Positions 36,099 through 44,223 of a stretch of 64,000 nt of DNA are shown here, one piece after another. The stretch spans positions 1 through 64,000 of the forward strand of contig CAWJXM010000005.1 in assembly GCA_963846635.1 (NCBI GenBank), written 5' to 3'. The DNA is from AP-15 sp963846635 (lineage in GTDB: Bacteria; Pseudomonadota; Alphaproteobacteria; ATCC43930; CGMCC-115725). Numbering within the stretch: position 1 is the stretch's first letter; the number at the start of each line of letters is the position of its first letter. The notes below the pieces were generated by a model, which was not told where the DNA came from, ran no database searches, and saw only the letters and a program-made list of their open reading frames with translations. The translations under genes and the position numbers were made by a program.

Positions 36099-37312
36099 CA
36101 GGGCTATCGCATATGGCGCTGGCGCTTGAACGCGGGCGTTGCGGCGGAGGGGATATAGCTGGAGTCTCGGTATTCGATCCAGCGCTGAGGCCGCCCTATG
36201 GGAGAATTCGTCGCTTGCTTTGCCGAAATCGTGGACCCACGACAGAACAATGCCCGCCACGATCTACATGAACTGTTGCTGATCGCGCTCTGCGCTCTGC
36301 TGTCTGGCGGCGAGGATTGCTCGGACATGGCGCTGTTTGGGAAGATCAAAGCACCATACCTGCGCCAATTTCTGCGCCTGTGTCATGGCACTCCCAGCCA
36401 TGACACCTTCAGCCGCGTGTTCCGCCTGCTCGATCCGAAGCCGTTCGAGACCTGCTTCACCCGCTTCATGCAGCGTTTCGCCGAGAGCCTGCGGGGCGTG
36501 GTGGCCGTCGACGGCAAGACGTTGCGGCGCTCGTTTGATCGCATCACGGGCAAGTCGCCGCTGCATATGGTCCATGCCTGGTCCGCTGAGCAGCGCCTGC
36601 TGCTTGGTCAGGTGAAGGTCGACGACAAGTCCAACGAGATCACAGCGGTGCCGAAATTGCTGGCGCTGCTGTCGCTCAAGGGCTGCATCGTCACCGCCGA
36701 CGCGCTCAACTGTCAGCGCGCCATAGCCGCCAAAGTGATCGAGCAGGGTGGCGATTATGTGCTCGCACTGAAGGGTAACCAGGGCAGCCTGCACGACGAT
36801 GTCCGCTGCTTCTTCGACGATCCCGCCCGCGCCGCCGAGATTGGCCATACCACGGTCGATGGCGATCACGGCCGCATCGAGACCCGAACCAGTCTGGTCT
36901 CGACGGACATCGCCTGGCTGCAAGAGCGACATGCCTGGCCCGGGCTGGCTGCCATTGGCCGCGTGCTCCGGACCCGCGAGGTCAGCGCCAAGATCACGAC
37001 CGAGACCGCCTACTATCTGCTGAGCACCCCTCTAAGCGCTGAGCACTTCGGCGCGGTGGCACGTGCCCATTGGGGGGTGGAAAACGGTCTGCATTGGGTC
37101 CTCGACGTGATCATGAACGAAGACCAAGCCAGGAACCGCAAGGATCACAGCCCGCAAAATATCGCCCTGCTGCGGCGCCTTGCTCTAAACCTTGCCAAAC
37201 TCGAAGGCTCCAAGGGGTCCATAAAGGGAAAGCGCATGCGCGCCGCTTTGGACGACACCTTCCTAACCCGCCTCCTCGCCCAGTTCGGCAAAATGCAAAT
37301 GCGATAGCCCTG
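36099..37312 (+). mobile_element. ISAs1-family insertion sequence, complete
   Basis: 1214 bp. Terminal inverted repeats CAGGGCTATCGCAT at 36099-36112 and its perfect complement ATGCGATAGCCCTG at 37299-37312 (14 bp). Both ends abut the direct repeat CGGGATAGCC, a 10-bp target duplication within the 8-10 bp range of ISAs1. The perfect repeats and intact transposase indicate a recent insertion. It lies about 65 bp upstream of the glycine riboswitch. Confidence 0.97.
36198..37307 (+). CDS. ISAs1-family DDE transposase
   Basis: 369 residues. The N-terminal DDE_Tnp_1-associated region reads MGEFVACFAEIVDPRQNNAR and LLLIALCALLSGGEDCSDMA. The catalytic domain has VVAVDGKTLRRSFDR (first D), LKGCIVTADALNCQRAIAAK (second D) and HWGVENGLHWVLDVIMNEDQ (E in the G-x-E-N box). 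C-terminal NIALLRRLALNLAKLE is also typical. The family moves by cut-and-paste or copy mechanisms not well studied. Frame intact and all acidic residues present, so the element is probably active. The stop codon at 37305-37307 lies inside the right inverted repeat. Confidence 0.97.
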   Translation: MGEFVACFAEIVDPRQNNARHDLHELLLIALCALLSGGEDCSDMALFGKIKAPYLRQFLRLCHGTPSHDTFSRVFRLLDPKPFETCFTRFMQRFAESLRGVVAVDGKTLRRSFDRITGKSPLHMVHAWSAEQRLLLGQVKVDDKSNEITAVPKLLALLSLKGCIVTADALNCQRAIAAKVIEQGGDYVLALKGNQGSLHDDVRCFFDDPARAAEIGHTTVDGDHGRIETRTSLVSTDIAWLQERHAWPGLAAIGRVLRTREVSAKITTETAYYLLSTPLSAEHFGAVARAHWGVENGLHWVLDVIMNEDQARNRKDHSPQNIALLRRLALNLAKLEGSKGSIKGKRMRAALDDTFLTRLLAQFGKMQMR

Positions 37313-37322
37313 CGGGATAGCC
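37313..37322. repeat. right copy of the 10-bp target-site duplication
   Basis: CGGGATAGCC, identical to 36089-36098; removing the element and one copy restores GATTCGAGG-CGGGATAGCC-TGGAACC. Confidence 0.9.
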
Positions 37323-37377
37323 TGGAACCGGCTGGCTTTTGCTGGCGCGCGGTGCTACATGAAGGGTGCTGATCGCA

Positions 37378-37650
37378 CGCCCGCGGGAGAGGCTGCGCCC
37401 CCTGACTTGAGTGAGGGTGCGGCGCCGAAGGAGCAACCGCCCCGGAAACTCTCAGGCAAAAGGACCGCGGGCGGAAGGGCGCTCTGGAAAGCAGCTTCGG
37501 GGTTCGCCCCGCCGCTCACCGAAGGAGTAAGCCCGGTTCCCCCACCTGCCTCCCCCGCTCGCGGGGGAGGAAAAAAGCCCCCGCAGCGGGGAGGTGCAAA
37601 AGGGGAGCGGGTGAATCTCTCAGGGTCCACGACAGAGGGGGCATCGGGGA
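37378..37650 (+). promoter_or_regulatory. Tandem glycine riboswitch upstream of the gcv operon
   Basis: Aptamer 1 (about 37378-37492) shows CGGGAGAGG, GCGCCGAAGGAGCAA, GGAAACTCTCAGGCAAAAGG and CGCTCTGGAAAGC. Aptamer 2 (about 37500-37650) shows CACCGAAGGAGTAA, GTGAATCTCTCAGGGTCC and GACAGAGGGGG. These are the conserved cores of the gcvT glycine aptamer, here in the usual tandem layout with a short linker. Glycine binding normally turns on the downstream glycine-cleavage genes. The second aptamer carries a 54-nt palindromic insert in the P3 loop (37543-37596). gcvT starts 37 nt after the end of aptamer 2. Confidence 0.9.
37543..37596. repeat. palindromic element inside the second glycine aptamer
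   Basis: CACCTGCCTCCCCCGCTCGC then GGGGGAGGAAAAAAGCCCCC and GCAGCGGGGAGGTG. It has outer arms CACCT/AGGTG, a first hairpin CCTCCCCCGC/GCGGGGGAGG and a second hairpin GCCCCCGC/GCGGGG. It sits between GTTCCCC and GGGGAGCGGG, which pair as the P3 stem of the aptamer, so the insertion is in the terminal loop. Confidence 0.75.
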
Positions 37651-37686
37651 CGCAATTGCGTCCGCTCTCTGTCGCGAGGTGCCAGG

Positions 37687-38869
37687 GTGCCGGCCCAAGA
37701 TGCTCTGCCGCTGCGGCGGACACCGCTTTACCCGCTCCATCAATCGCTCGGCGCGCGCATGGTGCCGTTCGCCGGCTACGAGATGCCGGTGCAGTACCCG
37801 ACCGGCATCTTCGCCGAGCATCTGCATACCCGCGCCCAGGCCGGCCTCTTCGATGTTTCCCATATGGGCCAGGCATTTCTCGCCGGAGCCGACCCTGCGG
37901 CCGCTCTCGAAAGATTGGTACCCGGCGACATTCGCGGTCTCGGCCCTGCAGCGGATGCGTTACACGCTGTTGCTGAACGAGGCGGGCGGCATCCTCGACG
38001 ATCTGATGACAACAAGGCTCGGCGACCGCCTGTTCGTCGTCGTCAACGCCGCGACCAAGGATAGAGATTTCGCTCATCTCCAGGCCCAGCTCGGCTCGAC
38101 CGTGAGGATCGACCGGCTCGATGACCGCGCATTGCTCGCTTTGCAGGGGCCGGCAGCAGCCAGGGTCCTCGAGCGCCTCGCCGCGGGGATTGCGCAGATG
38201 CGCTTCATGTCTGCGGCCGAGATCACGCTCGACGGGCAAAGATGTCTCGTTACCCGCTCGGGCTATACCGGCGAGGACGGGTTTGAGATTTCGCTGCCTG
38301 CCGCGGGAGCGCAGGCGCTCGCCGAGCGGCTGCTGGCCGAGCCCGAGGTCAAGCCGGTCGGGCTCGGCGCCCGCGATTCGCTGCGCCTCGAAGCCGGGCT
38401 GTGCCTATACGGTCATGACATCGACGAGACGACGACCCCGATCGAGGCCGATCTTGCCTGGACGATTGGCAAACGGCGCCGCGAGGACGGCGATTTTCCG
38501 GGAGCCTCGATCATTCTTCGGCAGCTGGCGGATGGCCCGGCGCGCAAGCGCGTCGGCATCCGTCCCGACGGGCGGGCGCCGGCGCGCGAAGGGACACCGA
38601 TTCTCGATCTCGGGGGCGCCGAGATTGGCCGCGTGACGAGCGGCGGATTTGGCCCATCACTCGAGGCGCCGGTGGCGATGGGCTATGTCGATATCGCTTC
38701 TGCTGCCGAGGGCACGGCCTTGACATTCGCGGTGCGCGGCACCGCGCGTCCCGCCCATGTCGTGCAGCTGCCCTTTGTCCCGCACCGGTATCACCGCGCG
38801 CATCCCAACCAGCCGCCGCGGGCCGGAGAAATCAATACGACCGAGCCCGCAGGAGGAACACGCCGATGA
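37687..38869 (+). CDS. gcvT: Glycine cleavage system T protein, aminomethyltransferase (one-base shift)
   Basis: GTG start at 37687: MPAQDALPLRRTPLYPLHQS, then MVPFAGYEMPVQYPTGIFAE and LFDVSHMGQAFLAGADPAAA. After LVPGDI the frame changes; one extra T at about 37931 separates it from AVSALQRMRYTLLLNEAGGI, then LDDLMTTRLGDRLFVVVNAA, TRSGYTGEDGFEISLPA and RDSLRLEAGLCLYGHDID. About 393 residues repaired. GcvT moves the aminomethyl carbon to tetrahydrofolate and releases ammonia. The stop overlaps the gcvH start (ATGA). The rest is conserved, so the shift is likely an assembly error. Confidence 0.92.
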
Positions 38870-39243
38870 CAGCACCGCGCTTTACCAAAGACCACGAATG
38901 GGTTCGGCTAGACGGAGATCTCGCGGTGATCGGGATCACCGATTACGCGCAATCGCAACTTGGCGATGTGGTCTATGTCGAATTGCCGGAAATCGGCCGG
39001 CACGTCGAACAGGGCAAGGAGGCTGCGGTCGTCGAATCGGTCAAGGCGGCAAGCGACGTCTACGCCCCCGTCTCGGGCGAGGTGGCCGAAGTCAACGACG
39101 CCCTCGCCGCTGACCCGGCCAAAGTCAATTCGGACCCGATGGGCGAGGGCTGGTTTCTGAAACTCCGCCTCGCCGACCCGAAACAGCTCGATCAGCTGAT
39201 GGACGAGGCTGCCTATCAATACTTTGTTGAGGAGCTTCACTAG
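38866..39243 (+). CDS. gcvH: Glycine cleavage system H protein
   Basis: 125 residues, MTAPRFTKDHEWVRLDGDLA. The lipoylated lysine is in AAVVESVKAASDVYAPVSGE (ESVKA motif). LGDVVYVELPEIGRHVEQGK, NSDPMGEGWFLKLRLAD and the C-terminal YFVEELH fit the family length of 120-130. The lipoyl arm shuttles the aminomethyl group between the P, T and L proteins. The ATG overlaps the gcvT stop and its own stop abuts the gcvPA ATG with no gap, so the genes are translationally coupled. AGGAGG at 38851-38856 is a strong Shine-Dalgarno. Confidence 0.97.
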   Translation: MTAPRFTKDHEWVRLDGDLAVIGITDYAQSQLGDVVYVELPEIGRHVEQGKEAAVVESVKAASDVYAPVSGEVAEVNDALAADPAKVNSDPMGEGWFLKLRLADPKQLDQLMDEAAYQYFVEELH

Positions 39244-40590
39244 ATGCGGTATCTGCCGCTGACCGAAGCCGATCGCGCCGCAATGCTGAAGACGATCGGT
39301 GTCCCGTCCATCGATGCGCTCTTTGCTGAAGTGCCGGCAGCGGCCCGGCTCGACGGGCTCCTCGACCTGCCGCTGGCGCAAGGCGAGATCGAGGTCGAAC
39401 GCGCGATCGGCCGCATGGCGGAACGCAATATTGCCGCCGGGTCAGTGCCCTTCTTTATCGGCGGCGGGGCCTATCGCCATCATGTTCCGGCGGCGGTGGA
39501 CCATCTGATCCAGCGCGGCGAATTCCTGACCTCCTACACGCCCTATCAGCCGGAGATCTCGCAAGGGACGCTGCAATATCTATTCGAGTTCCAGACGCAG
39601 GTCGCGCTGTTGACCGGCATGGAGGTCGCCAATGCCTCGCTTTATGACGGCGCGACTGCCTGCGCCGAGGCGGTCATGATGGCAAACCGCGTGACCGGCC
39701 GCAAACGAGCCGTGTTGTCGGGCGGGCTGCATCCCCATTACCGCGACGTTTGCGCGACGTATGCTGATTTTGTCGGCTTTGAGCTTGTCGCGACAGCTCC
39801 GCATCCGGGAAAGGACGAGGCTCTCGAGCAGCTTATCGACGGTACAATTTCGTGCGTCGTCGTGCAGAGTCCCGATTTCTGGGGCGAGTTGTGCGATTGG
39901 TCGGACCTGGCGCGTGTATGCCACGATAAGGGCGCGCTGCTGGTCGTGGTGGTCACCGAAATTCTATCACTGGGTGCGGTGAAGCCGCCTGGCGAGATGG
40001 GCGCCGATATTGTTGCCGCCGAGGGCCAGTCGCTCGGCAACGCTCTCAATTTCGGCGGGCCCTATCTCGGGCTTTTCGCGAGCCGCGATAAATTCGTGCG
40101 CCAGATGCCGGGCCGGCTTGTCGGCGAAACAGTCGATGCCGAAGGCCGGCGCGGCTGGGTATTGACCCTGTCGACGCGCGAGCAGCACATCCGCCGTGAA
40201 CGCGCGACCAGCAATATTTGCACCAATTCCGGGCTGTGCGCTCTCGCCTTCACGATCCATCTGGCGCTGCTCGGAGAGAGCGGGCTCGCCCGGCTTGCCC
40301 GGCTCAATCATGCGGCTGCGGTTCGGCTCGCCGAACGGATCGAGCGTTTGCCGGCGGTCCAGCTCGTCAATCACAGCTTTTTCAATGAATTTACCGTGAG
40401 GCTGCCGTGCCCCGCGGCACCGGTTGTCGAGGCGCTGGCGCAAAAAGGCGTGCTCGGCGGCATCCCGATCAGCCGGCTTTATCCGGATCGGCCGGAACTC
40501 GCCGATCTGCTTCTGGTAGCTGCGACGGAAACCGTAACCGAAGACGATATGGACCGTTTCGAACAAGCGTTGCGCGAGGTGCTGCCGTGA
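39244..40590 (+). CDS. gcvPA: Glycine dehydrogenase (decarboxylating) subunit 1
   Basis: 448 residues, MRYLPLTEADRAAMLKTIGV. Key segments are FFIGGGAYRHHVPAAVDHLI, FLTSYTPYQPEISQGTLQYL, EVANASLYDGATACAEAVMM, GQSLGNALNFGGPYLGLFAS and EQHIRRERATSNICTNSGLC. This is the N-terminal half of the P protein in the two-subunit form. With GcvPB it forms the PLP enzyme that decarboxylates glycine and loads the H protein. The start directly follows the gcvH stop, and the stop overlaps the GTG of gcvPB. Confidence 0.97.
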   Translation: MRYLPLTEADRAAMLKTIGVPSIDALFAEVPAAARLDGLLDLPLAQGEIEVERAIGRMAERNIAAGSVPFFIGGGAYRHHVPAAVDHLIQRGEFLTSYTPYQPEISQGTLQYLFEFQTQVALLTGMEVANASLYDGATACAEAVMMANRVTGRKRAVLSGGLHPHYRDVCATYADFVGFELVATAPHPGKDEALEQLIDGTISCVVVQSPDFWGELCDWSDLARVCHDKGALLVVVVTEILSLGAVKPPGEMGADIVAAEGQSLGNALNFGGPYLGLFASRDKFVRQMPGRLVGETVDAEGRRGWVLTLSTREQHIRRERATSNICTNSGLCALAFTIHLALLGESGLARLARLNHAAAVRLAERIERLPAVQLVNHSFFNEFTVRLPCPAAPVVEALAQKGVLGGIPISRLYPDRPELADLLLVAATETVTEDDMDRFEQALREVLP

Positions 40591-42149
40591 ATGATTGGAG
40601 CCAAGCGTTGAGCCTCCATACGCCCGCGACTGCGCCGACGGGAGAGACCTTTAGCGGCAACCGCGCATTGCAAATCGAAGAAAAGCTGATTTTCGAGCAA
40701 GATGCGCCGGGGCGCTGCGGCGTCGATTTGCCCGAGCCGCCAGCCTTTTGCGCGCGCCTTGGCAAGCTCGAACGCCGTGGTCCGGTCGGTCTGCCGAGCC
40801 TCAGCGAGCCGCAGGTGATCCGTCATTTCACCCGGCTGTCGCAGAAAAATTACGCGATCGACAGCGGGCTTTACCCGCTCGGTTCGTGCACGATGAAGCA
40901 TAATCCGCGCCTCAACGAAAAGTTGGCGCGGCTTCCCGGCCTTGCGGATATCCATCCGCTGCAGCCGGTTTCGACGGTTCGCGGCGCCCTCGAACTGATC
41001 GACATGCTCTCGCGATGGCTGAAGACATTGACCGGCATGCCGGCCGTCGCGCTGTCGCCGGGGGCCGGCGCGCATGGCGAGCTGTGCGGTATCATGACGA
41101 TCCGCGCCGCGCTCGAAGTACGTGGCGATCCGCGCCGGCGGGTGTTGGTGCCGGAATCGGCGCACGGCACCAACCCGGCAACCGCCGCAGCCTGCGGCTA
41201 TGCAGTCGATCCGGTGCCCGCCAATGCGCAGGGCCGTGTCGATCGCTCCGCCCTTGAACGCAAGCTCGGCCCCGATGTTGCGGCGCTGATGCTGACCAAC
41301 CCCAATACCTGCGGCTTGTTCGAAAACGAAATTGTCGAAATCGCCGCGGCGGTGCATCGCGCCGGCGCCTTCTTTTACTGCGACGGCGCCAATTTCAACG
41401 CGATCGTCGGGCGGGTGCGGCCGGCCGATCTCGGCATCGACTGCATGCACCTCAATCTGCACAAAACCTTTTCAACCCCGCATGGCGGCGGCGGCCCGGG
41501 CAGCGGACCGGTGATGTTGGCGGCGAGTCTTGCGCCTTACGCGCCGCTTCCTTGGCTGGTGCTCGGCGAGCATGGTCTGGAGCTGGTCGAACATAAAGCC
41601 GGAGCGGCCGAGACAGCGATCGGGCGGCTAAAGGGGTTCCACGGCCAAATGGGCATGTTCGTGCGCGCGCTCGCCTACATGCTGAGCCACGGTGCCGACG
41701 GTCTGCGTCAGGTCGCCGAGGACGCGGTGCTCAATGCCAATTATCTGCGCGTCTTGCTCGAGCGCGATCTCAGCCTGTCCTTTCCCGGACCGTGTATGCA
41801 CGAAGTGCTGTTCGACGACCGTTTTCTAAAGGATAGCGGCATCACCACGCTCGATTTCGCCAAGGCGCTGATCGACGAAGGCTATCACCCGATGACGATG
41901 TATTTTCCGCTGATCGTGCATGGTGCGATGCTGATCGAGCCGACCGAGACCGAGAGCAAGGCGAGCCTCGACGAGTTCGCTGCAGTCGTGAAGAGCCTCG
42001 CCGCGGCGGCCCGCGCCGTCGACATGGCCCGCTTCCACTCGGCTCCGAGCCTCGCCCCGCGGCGTCGCCTCGACGAGACCGCCGCCGCCCGCAAGCCGGT
42101 CTTGCGCTGGCGTCGCGATCCCGCTCACCTGCGAGCGGCAGCGCAGTAA
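40587..42149 (+). CDS. gcvPB: Glycine dehydrogenase (decarboxylating) subunit 2
   Basis: 520 residues from the GTG at 40587 that overlaps the gcvPA stop. LSQKNYAIDSGLYPLGSCTM, VALSPGAGAHGELCGIMTIR, PESAHGTNPATAAACGYAVD, TNPNTCGLFENEIVEIAAAV and the PLP lysine in HLNLHKTFSTPHGGGGPG mark the C-terminal half of the P protein. GYHPMTMYFPLIVHGAMLIE is the conserved C-terminal block. Last gene of the riboswitch-controlled operon; no gcvL (lipoamide dehydrogenase) is linked, as usual. Confidence 0.97.
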   Translation: MNDWSQALSLHTPATAPTGETFSGNRALQIEEKLIFEQDAPGRCGVDLPEPPAFCARLGKLERRGPVGLPSLSEPQVIRHFTRLSQKNYAIDSGLYPLGSCTMKHNPRLNEKLARLPGLADIHPLQPVSTVRGALELIDMLSRWLKTLTGMPAVALSPGAGAHGELCGIMTIRAALEVRGDPRRRVLVPESAHGTNPATAAACGYAVDPVPANAQGRVDRSALERKLGPDVAALMLTNPNTCGLFENEIVEIAAAVHRAGAFFYCDGANFNAIVGRVRPADLGIDCMHLNLHKTFSTPHGGGGPGSGPVMLAASLAPYAPLPWLVLGEHGLELVEHKAGAAETAIGRLKGFHGQMGMFVRALAYMLSHGADGLRQVAEDAVLNANYLRVLLERDLSLSFPGPCMHEVLFDDRFLKDSGITTLDFAKALIDEGYHPMTMYFPLIVHGAMLIEPTETESKASLDEFAAVVKSLAAAARAVDMARFHSAPSLAPRRRLDETAAARKPVLRWRRDPAHLRAAAQ

Positions 42150-42231
42150 TTGCACGGCCGGAATAACGGAACGTCTAAAAACGACGTCGTGTTGGCCGAC
42201 CGAGGGCTCAACACTGTGGGATAGCGCGACG

Positions 42232-42465
42232 ATGCCGGGGCACCACGTTTACCGGGTTCAGCCGGAGGGTGAAGAATGGACGGTCACAAAAGAGGGAGAG
42301 GACCGCTCACGGGGCAACTTTGATGATCGTGAGCAGGCAATCGCCGAGGCGATGCGGTTGGCGCGCGCCGATCAGCCGGCGAAGGTCAAAATCGACAACG
42401 GCGACGGGTCGATTGCCGAGGAGCGGGTAGTCGGACGCGATTCGAGCGACGCCCTCCAGCCCTGA
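42232..42465 (+). CDS. DUF2188-family small protein
   Basis: 77 residues, MPGHHVYRVQPEGEEWTVTK, followed by EGEDRSRGNFDDREQAIAEA and DQPAKVKIDNGDGSIAEERV. This fits DUF2188, small soluble proteins with a beta-alpha-beta-type fold in which the A/I-x-x-A-x-x-x-A-R helix follows a W-x-V strand, and a K-I-x-N-x-D-G-x-I-x-x-E-x-x-Y-like C-terminus. Role unknown. It has no obvious operon partner: the preceding gap is 80 bp from gcvPB and the next gene is convergent. Confidence 0.8.
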   Translation: MPGHHVYRVQPEGEEWTVTKEGEDRSRGNFDDREQAIAEAMRLARADQPAKVKIDNGDGSIAEERVVGRDSSDALQP

Positions 42466-42473
42466 GGCCGGGT

Positions 42474-43241
42474 TCACGACGGTGCGATCGTCGTCCCGCC
42501 ATCGACCACGATGGTCTGCCCCGTGATGTAAGCGCCGGCGCGCGAGGCCAGCATCAATGCCACGCCGGCGATGTCTTCGGGCTCGGCCAAGCGCTTCAGC
42601 AAGGTTCCAGCTTCGCGAGCCGCCCGTCGTGCCGGATCTTCGTAGAGGACACGGGCGAATTGGGTCGTTACCACGCTTGGGGCGATGCAGTTGACGCGCA
42701 CATTATCGGGGCCCCATTCGGCGGCCAGATTGCGGCAAAGTGCGTAATCGGCGCTCTTCGTGACCCCGTACATGCCGAGCATCGTCGTCGAGCGCAGCGC
42801 GGCGGTCGAAGTGATAAAAATGATCGCACCATCGCGCTGCTCGCGCATATCCGGCGCCACCATCCGCGACAGCCAAAGGTTGCTCAGCACGTTATTGATC
42901 ATCATCCGCTCGAAGACCTCGTCGGTCAGTTTTTCGAGCGACCCATAATGCGGATTGACGGCGGCGTTGCACACAAGAATGTCGACGCGCGCCCAGGCCT
43001 CGCGCGTCTTGGCGACGAGGTTTTCGAGCTGCGCCTTGTCCGAAATCCGCGCCGGCACTGAAATCGCTTCTCCGCCGGCAGCCCGAATCGCCGCGGCCGT
43101 CTCCTCGCACGGCCCGGTATTGCGCGCGGATATGACAACCCGTCCGCCGGCTTCGGCGAAGGCCTCGGCAATCGCTCGGCCAATGCCGCGGCTCGAACCG
43201 GTAACGATCGCGGTTTTGCCCGAGAGATCGAACAGCCTCAT
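42474..43241 (-). CDS. SDR-family oxidoreductase
   Basis: 255 residues, a classical short-chain dehydrogenase. The cofactor motif is TGSSRGIGRAIAEAFAEAGG, the NNAG-equivalent is LVCNAAVNPHYGSL, the catalytic serine is in FITSTAALRSTTMLG and the YxxxK is YGVTKSADYALCRNLAAEWG. C-terminal ITGQTIVVDGGTTIAP is conserved too. It probably uses NAD(P)H on a hydroxy or keto substrate; similar proteins are annotated as glucose 1-dehydrogenase or 3-oxoacyl-ACP reductase, so the exact substrate is open. It starts 10 bp after the CoxIV-like gene. Confidence 0.9.
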   Translation of the reverse strand: MRLFDLSGKTAIVTGSSRGIGRAIAEAFAEAGGRVVISARNTGPCEETAAAIRAAGGEAISVPARISDKAQLENLVAKTREAWARVDILVCNAAVNPHYGSLEKLTDEVFERMMINNVLSNLWLSRMVAPDMREQRDGAIIFITSTAALRSTTMLGMYGVTKSADYALCRNLAAEWGPDNVRVNCIAPSVVTTQFARVLYEDPARRAAREAGTLLKRLAEPEDIAGVALMLASRAGAYITGQTIVVDGGTTIAPS

Positions 43242-43251
43242 GATCTCGCCA

Positions 43252-43389
43252 TCACAGCAGGAAATAGCTCAGCAGGGCCAATATGACGATCAGCGAAACG
43301 AGGACATACCGGATCAGCCGGGTGAAGCCCACCCAGGTCCGATAATGTTCTGCCAAAAAGGGATCTGTTGTGGTGGTGGTCGCCGCCAT
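43252..43389 (-). CDS. aa3-type cytochrome c oxidase subunit IV-like small protein
   Basis: 45 residues: MAATTTTTDPFLAEHYRTWV, then GFTRLIRYVLVSLIVILALL and SYFLL. One membrane helix of about 20 residues follows an EHYRTWxGFTRL head, the pattern of bacterial aa3-type cytochrome oxidase subunit IV (PF07835), a 40-50-residue accessory subunit. There is no oxidase operon nearby; such orphan copies are common in alphaproteobacteria. The CAT-to-ATG start follows a run of GTC repeats; a purine-rich site (AAGAGACATGGC) is upstream. Confidence 0.8.
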   Translation of the reverse strand: MAATTTTTDPFLAEHYRTWVGFTRLIRYVLVSLIVILALLSYFLL

Positions 43390-43430
43390 GCCATGTCTCT
43401 TGTGACTGGATTGTGGCGTTCAGGTATATC

Positions 43431-44096
43431 CTAACCGTGCCTGCTGACAAGCGAATCGGGTTCGCAAGGATTGAGCTTCACGAAATCCGGGGCCTGCCAC
43501 CCGTCAATCTCGACCCGGCCGTCGACGATCCGCGTGCGGCCCGCGGCGACGAGCCGCACAGCGAACGGGTAGAGCCGGTGCTCGGCGGCGAGGATGCGCG
43601 CCGACAGCTTTGCCTCGTCATCTCCGGGGAGAACCGGCACGACCGCCTGGGCAATGATCGGGCCGGTATCGACCTCGGGGCGCACGAAATGCACGGTGCA
43701 GCCCGTAAAACGCACACCTGCTGCGAGCGCCTGACGCTGTGCATGGAGCCCGCGAAACGCGGGGAGCAGGGAGGGATGGATGTTGACCATACGATCGCGC
43801 CAAGCCTCGACAAAATCGGTGTCGAGCAGCCGCATAAAACCGGCAAGGCAGACGAGTTCAACCCCCTCGGCCCGCAACCGCGTATCGGCCTCTGCAGCAA
43901 ATTCGCCGCGGTCGCGATGCGCGATGACGGCGGTCGGGATATGGGCCGCAACCGCGCGCATCAAACCCGGCGCATCGGCCCGATTGCTTATCACAACCCC
44001 GATCTCGGCCGGGTAGCCGGGGTCGGCGCAAGCCTCGATCAGCGCCTGCAAATTCGATCCGCGCCCCGATATCAGCACAGCCAAGCGCATCGCCAT
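43431..44096 (-). CDS. purN: Phosphoribosylglycinamide formyltransferase PurN
   Basis: 221 residues from the ATG at 44096 (MAMRLAVLISGRGSNLQALI); the second ATG at 44090 is also possible. The formyltransferase site shows NIHPSLLPAFRG (catalytic N and H) and VRPEVDTGPIIAQAVVPV (catalytic D). ADAPGLMRAVAAHIPTAVI and LVCLAGFMRLLDTDFVEAW are other conserved blocks. It adds the formyl group from 10-formyl-THF to GAR in purine synthesis. purM, its usual partner, is not here. Divergent from the DUF2066 gene by about 127 bp. The link to THF one-carbon supply by the nearby gcv operon may be functional. Confidence 0.95.
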   Translation of the reverse strand: MAMRLAVLISGRGSNLQALIEACADPGYPAEIGVVISNRADAPGLMRAVAAHIPTAVIAHRDRGEFAAEADTRLRAEGVELVCLAGFMRLLDTDFVEAWRDRMVNIHPSLLPAFRGLHAQRQALAAGVRFTGCTVHFVRPEVDTGPIIAQAVVPVLPGDDEAKLSARILAAEHRLYPFAVRLVAAGRTRIVDGRVEIDGWQAPDFVKLNPCEPDSLVSRHG

Positions 44097-44223
44097 TTGC
44101 CGGTTAGCTTCGGTCCCCTGACACCGAGTGCTGCCGGGGGGACAATGGCGTCCTCGGCAAAACTGCGCTATGACCGAGATTATCGCGCATGTGCCGAGAA
44201 TATGTAATCGAAGGCGGTATGCA

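Noticed and set aside
37543..37596. Considered as an intrinsic terminator of the riboswitch expression platform
   Set aside because: It lies inside aptamer 2, between the halves of P3, and has A-runs rather than a U-run at the end on the sense strand; a palindromic insertion fits better.
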